From: Oscillospiraceae bacterium
GTDB taxonomy: Bacteria > Bacillota_A > Clostridia > Oscillospirales > Ruminococcaceae
Direction of reading: 5' to 3'
DNA length: 8,750 nt
Assembly (NCBI GenBank): GCA_900766795.1
Contig: CAAFWX010000271.1
Coordinates: 1 to 8,750 of the forward strand
Of this stretch, positions 6,914-8,750 are shown one piece after another. The notes below the pieces were generated by a model that saw nothing but the letters and a program-made list of their open reading frames with translations, did not search any database and had not been told where the DNA came from. Numbering within the stretch: the stretch's first letter is position 1; every line of letters begins with the position of its first letter. The translations under genes were made by a program, and so were the position numbers.

Positions 6914-7304
6914 TCTCATCCTCCGTTTCGTCTGTATCCTCCGCTTCCTCCGCAGAATCGTCCTTGTGGAAGCCCGCGATTATCTCCTCAATATGCATAC
7001 TGTACTCGAGAGAGTTGTCCGGCAGGAATATAAGCTCGGGAATCTTGCGCATTTTAACGCGCGAAGCAATGCACTTCTTGAAATAGCCCGAAGCCGCTTT
7101 CATTCCCTCGACAGCCTTTGCCGTCCTGCCCTCACCGCCCATGCAGGCAATCATGACCTTGCAGTAGCTAAGGTCGCTTGTCACCTCGCAGTGGGTGATG
7201 GTGACGAAATTCTTCGCAACGCGCGGGTCTTTTACCCCGCCTACCGCTGCGGATATCTCGCGCTTTATGTCTTCGTTGAGTCTTCTTAAGTTAAAGTTAG
7301 CCAT
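6903..7304 (-). CDS. rbfA: 30S ribosome-binding factor A
   Basis: A 133-residue single KH-domain protein that binds the immature 30S subunit and helps mature the 5' end of 16S rRNA. Family features are RRLNEDIKREISAAV at the N-terminus, DPRVAKNFVTITHCEVTSDLSYCKVMI, and the C-terminal KMRKIPELIFLPDNSLEYSMHIEEII. The last 19 residues (115-133) are almost all Asp, Glu, Thr and Asn, an acidic tail beyond the usual core of about 115 residues. The ATG at 7304 is preceded by AAAGGAGG with a 4-nt spacer; the open frame extends 21 codons upstream into the hairpin region but lacks similarity. Codons of the acidic tail supply the Shine-Dalgarno site of nrnA. Confidence 0.95.
   Translation of the reverse strand: MANFNLRRLNEDIKREISAAVGGVKDPRVAKNFVTITHCEVTSDLSYCKVMIACMGGEGRTAKAVEGMKAASGYFKKCIASRVKMRKIPELIFLPDNSLEYSMHIEEIIAGFHKDDSAEEAEDTDETEDENEN
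6920..6924 (-). promoter_or_regulatory. nrnA ribosome binding site inside rbfA
   Basis: GGAGG on the coding strand, made from acidic-tail codons of rbfA, lies 6 nt before the ATG at 6913 and 0 nt before the ATG at 6919. It selects the second ATG for nrnA and suggests coupled translation of the two genes. Confidence 0.65.
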
Positions 7305-7326
7305 ATAGCCTCCTTTATTGCTTGAA

Positions 7327-7357
7327 CCGCCTCTTCGGCGGGCAGCAGTCTGCCCGC
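7327..7357 (-). repeat. Two competing hairpins in the infB-rbfA gap
   Basis: The 84-nt gap holds a perfect 8-bp stem GCGGGCAG / CTGCCCGC with a 4-base loop (7338-7357). A second possible stem CCGCC / GGCGG with a 5-base loop (7327-7341) uses part of the same arm, so the two cannot form together. No U-run follows either, which argues against an intrinsic terminator. The rbfA ribosome binding site begins about 15 nt downstream and is not part of either stem. Confidence 0.6.
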
Positions 7358-7388
7358 TTATCGGCATGGGGATTGACGCTTTGAACGC

Positions 7389-8750
7389 TTAGTTCTTGAT
7401 TTCCTCCATCATATACGCCTCGAAGATGTCGCCTTCCTTGATGTCGGTGAACTTCTCAAGGCTGATACCGCACTCATAGCCTGCGGCAACCTCCTTGACG
7501 GAATCCTTGAAGCGCTGGAGTCCTGCTATCTTGTCGTCGCCGACGATGATTCCATCGCGGACGATACGAACCTGACCGTTTCGTGCAACCTTGCCGTCGA
7601 GGACATAGGAGCCTGCGACAAGACCAACGTTGGTGATTCTGAACACCTGACGCACCTCCACCTTTCCGAGAGCTACCTCGCGGAACTTGGGAGCAAGCAT
7701 ACCCTTCATGGCTGCCTGAATATCCTCGATTGCGTCATAGATTACGCGATAGAAGCGCATTTCTACGCCGTCGCGCTTTGCGGTTTCCTCCGCGGATGCA
7801 TGGGGTCTTACGTTGAAGCCGACAATGATAGCGCCCGAAGCTTCCGCAAGCATGATGTCGCTTTCGCTTACAGCACCAACGCCGCCGTGGATTACGTTCA
7901 CGCGCACTTCCTCGTTGGTGAGCTTCTCGAGCGACTGCTTGACAGCTTCGACAGAGCCTTGAACGTCTGCCTTTACAATGATGGGCAGGGTCTTGACTTC
8001 GCCGGACTGCATGGAGCTGAACAGGTTGTCGAGCGTAACCTTCTGGTAAGCCTTGAACTGCTCCTCCTTGGCTTCCTGCTTGCGCTTTTCGACAAGCTCT
8101 CTTGCAAGCTTCTCGTCCTCAACGGCTGCAAAGGTGTCGCCTGCGGAGGGAACCTCGGACAGACCCATTATCTCAACGGGAACGGAGGGTCCTGCCGTCT
8201 GAACGGTTCTGCCCTTGTCGTCGCGCATTACGCGCACTCTGCCGACAGAGGTGCCCGCGATGATGACATCGCCTGTGTGGAGCGTACCGTTCTGTACGAG
8301 CAGGGTTGCAATAGGACCTCTGTTCTTATCAAGGCGAGCCTCGATAACAGCGCCCTTTGCCATACGGTCGGGGTTAGCCTTAAGCTCGAGAATATCCGCA
8401 GCAAGTCCAACGTACTCAAGCAGAGAATCCATTCCCATACCTGTCTTTGCGGAAACGGGAACGCAGATAACATCGCCGCCCCAGTCCTCGCACACGAGGT
8501 CGTACTTGGTGAGTTCTTCCTTTATTCTGTCAGGGTTTGCGCCCTCCTTGTCCATCTTATTGATGGCAACAATAATGGAAACGCCCGCTGCCTTTGCGTG
8601 GTTGATTGCTTCAACCGTCTGGGGCATGATACCATCGTCTGCGGCTACAACGAGGATTGCGATATCGGTTATCATCGCGCCTCTTGCACGCATGGAGGTG
8701 AACGCTTCGTGGCCGGGGGTATCGAGGAATGTGATATCCCTGTCCTCAAG
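7389..8750 (-). CDS. infB: Translation initiation factor IF-2 (5' end outside window)
   Basis: The last 453 residues are present and the reading frame is open through the right edge. IF-2 is the GTPase that places initiator fMet-tRNA on the 30S subunit and promotes subunit joining. Visible GTPase motifs are G3 DTPGHEAFT (window residues 10-18), G4 NKMD (64-67) and G5 SAK (100-102); the P-loop and the variable N-terminal region lie beyond the window. Next come the beta-barrel domain (about 118-210, [21 protein letters not shown]), the domain with [32 protein letters not shown] and NVRPHASA, and the C-terminal barrel ending in [29 protein letters not shown], which binds the fMet-tRNA end. All are standard. 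The stop is TAA at 7391-7389. In Firmicutes infB belongs to the nusA-infB-rbfA transcription unit; the promoter is outside the window. Confidence 0.97.
   Translation of the reverse strand, partial: LEDRDITFLDTPGHEAFTSMRARGAMITDIAILVVAADDGIMPQTVEAINHAKAAGVSIIVAINKMDKEGANPDRIKEELTKYDLVCEDWGGDVICVPVSAKTGMGMDSLLEYVGLAADILELKANPDRMAKGAVIEARLDKNRGPIATLLVQNGTLHTGDVIIAGTSVGRVRVMRDDKGRTVQTAGPSVPVEIMGLSEVPSAGDTFAAVEDEKLARELVEKRKQEAKEEQFKAYQKVTLDNLFSSMQSGEVKTLPIIVKADVQGSVEAVKQSLEKLTNEEVRVNVIHGGVGAVSESDIMLAEASGAIIVGFNVRPHASAEETAKRDGVEMRFYRVIYDAIEDIQAAMKGMLAPKFREVALGKVEVRQVFRITNVGLVAGSYVLDGKVARNGQVRIVRDGIIVGDDKIAGLQRFKDSVKEVAAGYECGISLEKFTDIKEGDIFEAYMMEEIKN

Noticed and set aside
6272..7033. 253-codon open frame on the plus strand
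   Set aside because: It lies opposite nrnA and the end of rbfA, both certain genes, and its translation shows no domain.
7338..7357. Intrinsic terminator after infB
   Set aside because: The stem is strong but no U-run follows, and rbfA is normally co-transcribed with infB.

Overview
The window is one strand of genes. All nine coding regions read on the minus strand, nose to tail, from a truncated infB at the right edge to a truncated DUF4340 gene at the left edge. The gene order infB-rbfA-nrnA-truB-ribF, AGGAGG-type Shine-Dalgarno sites, a moderate GC content and the protein sequences suggest a bacterium of the class Clostridia, perhaps a Ruminococcus/Oscillospiraceae-like gut organism. That placement is an inference from gene order and sequence flavour, not a search result.

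Right half (about 4096-8750): a conserved translation/RNA cluster. It holds the C-terminal part of initiation factor IF-2, the ribosome-binding factor RbfA, a DHH/DHHA1 phosphoesterase of the NrnA type, tRNA pseudouridine-55 synthase TruB and the bifunctional FAD synthetase/riboflavin kinase RibF. rbfA and nrnA overlap by 11 nt, nrnA and truB by an ATGA junction, so translational coupling is likely. An 84-nt gap between infB and rbfA holds a GC-rich hairpin with a competing alternative fold. A 62-nt gap precedes ribF, which appears to start at TTG.

Left half (1-4096): after a 99-nt AT-rich gap with no obvious terminator but with a small inverted repeat flanked by direct repeats, a second tight operon begins. 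It encodes an ABC ATPase, a six-helix ABC-2 permease, a GldG-like membrane-anchored extracytoplasmic protein with an unusual acidic tetrapeptide-repeat N-tail, and a single-pass DUF4340 protein. This is the 'gliding-type' ABC module (GldA/GldF/GldG relatives) that occurs in many non-gliding bacteria with no established substrate. ATPase and permease share a TGATG junction and the last two genes abut with no gap (TAA directly followed by ATG), so the four products very probably form one complex at the cytoplasmic membrane.

I saw no RNA genes, mobile elements, CRISPR arrays or broken genes. No stretch over 300 bases lacks a gene. The parts least explained by known biology are the Gld-like/DUF4340 module, its repeat tail and its leader; the rest is ordinary housekeeping.
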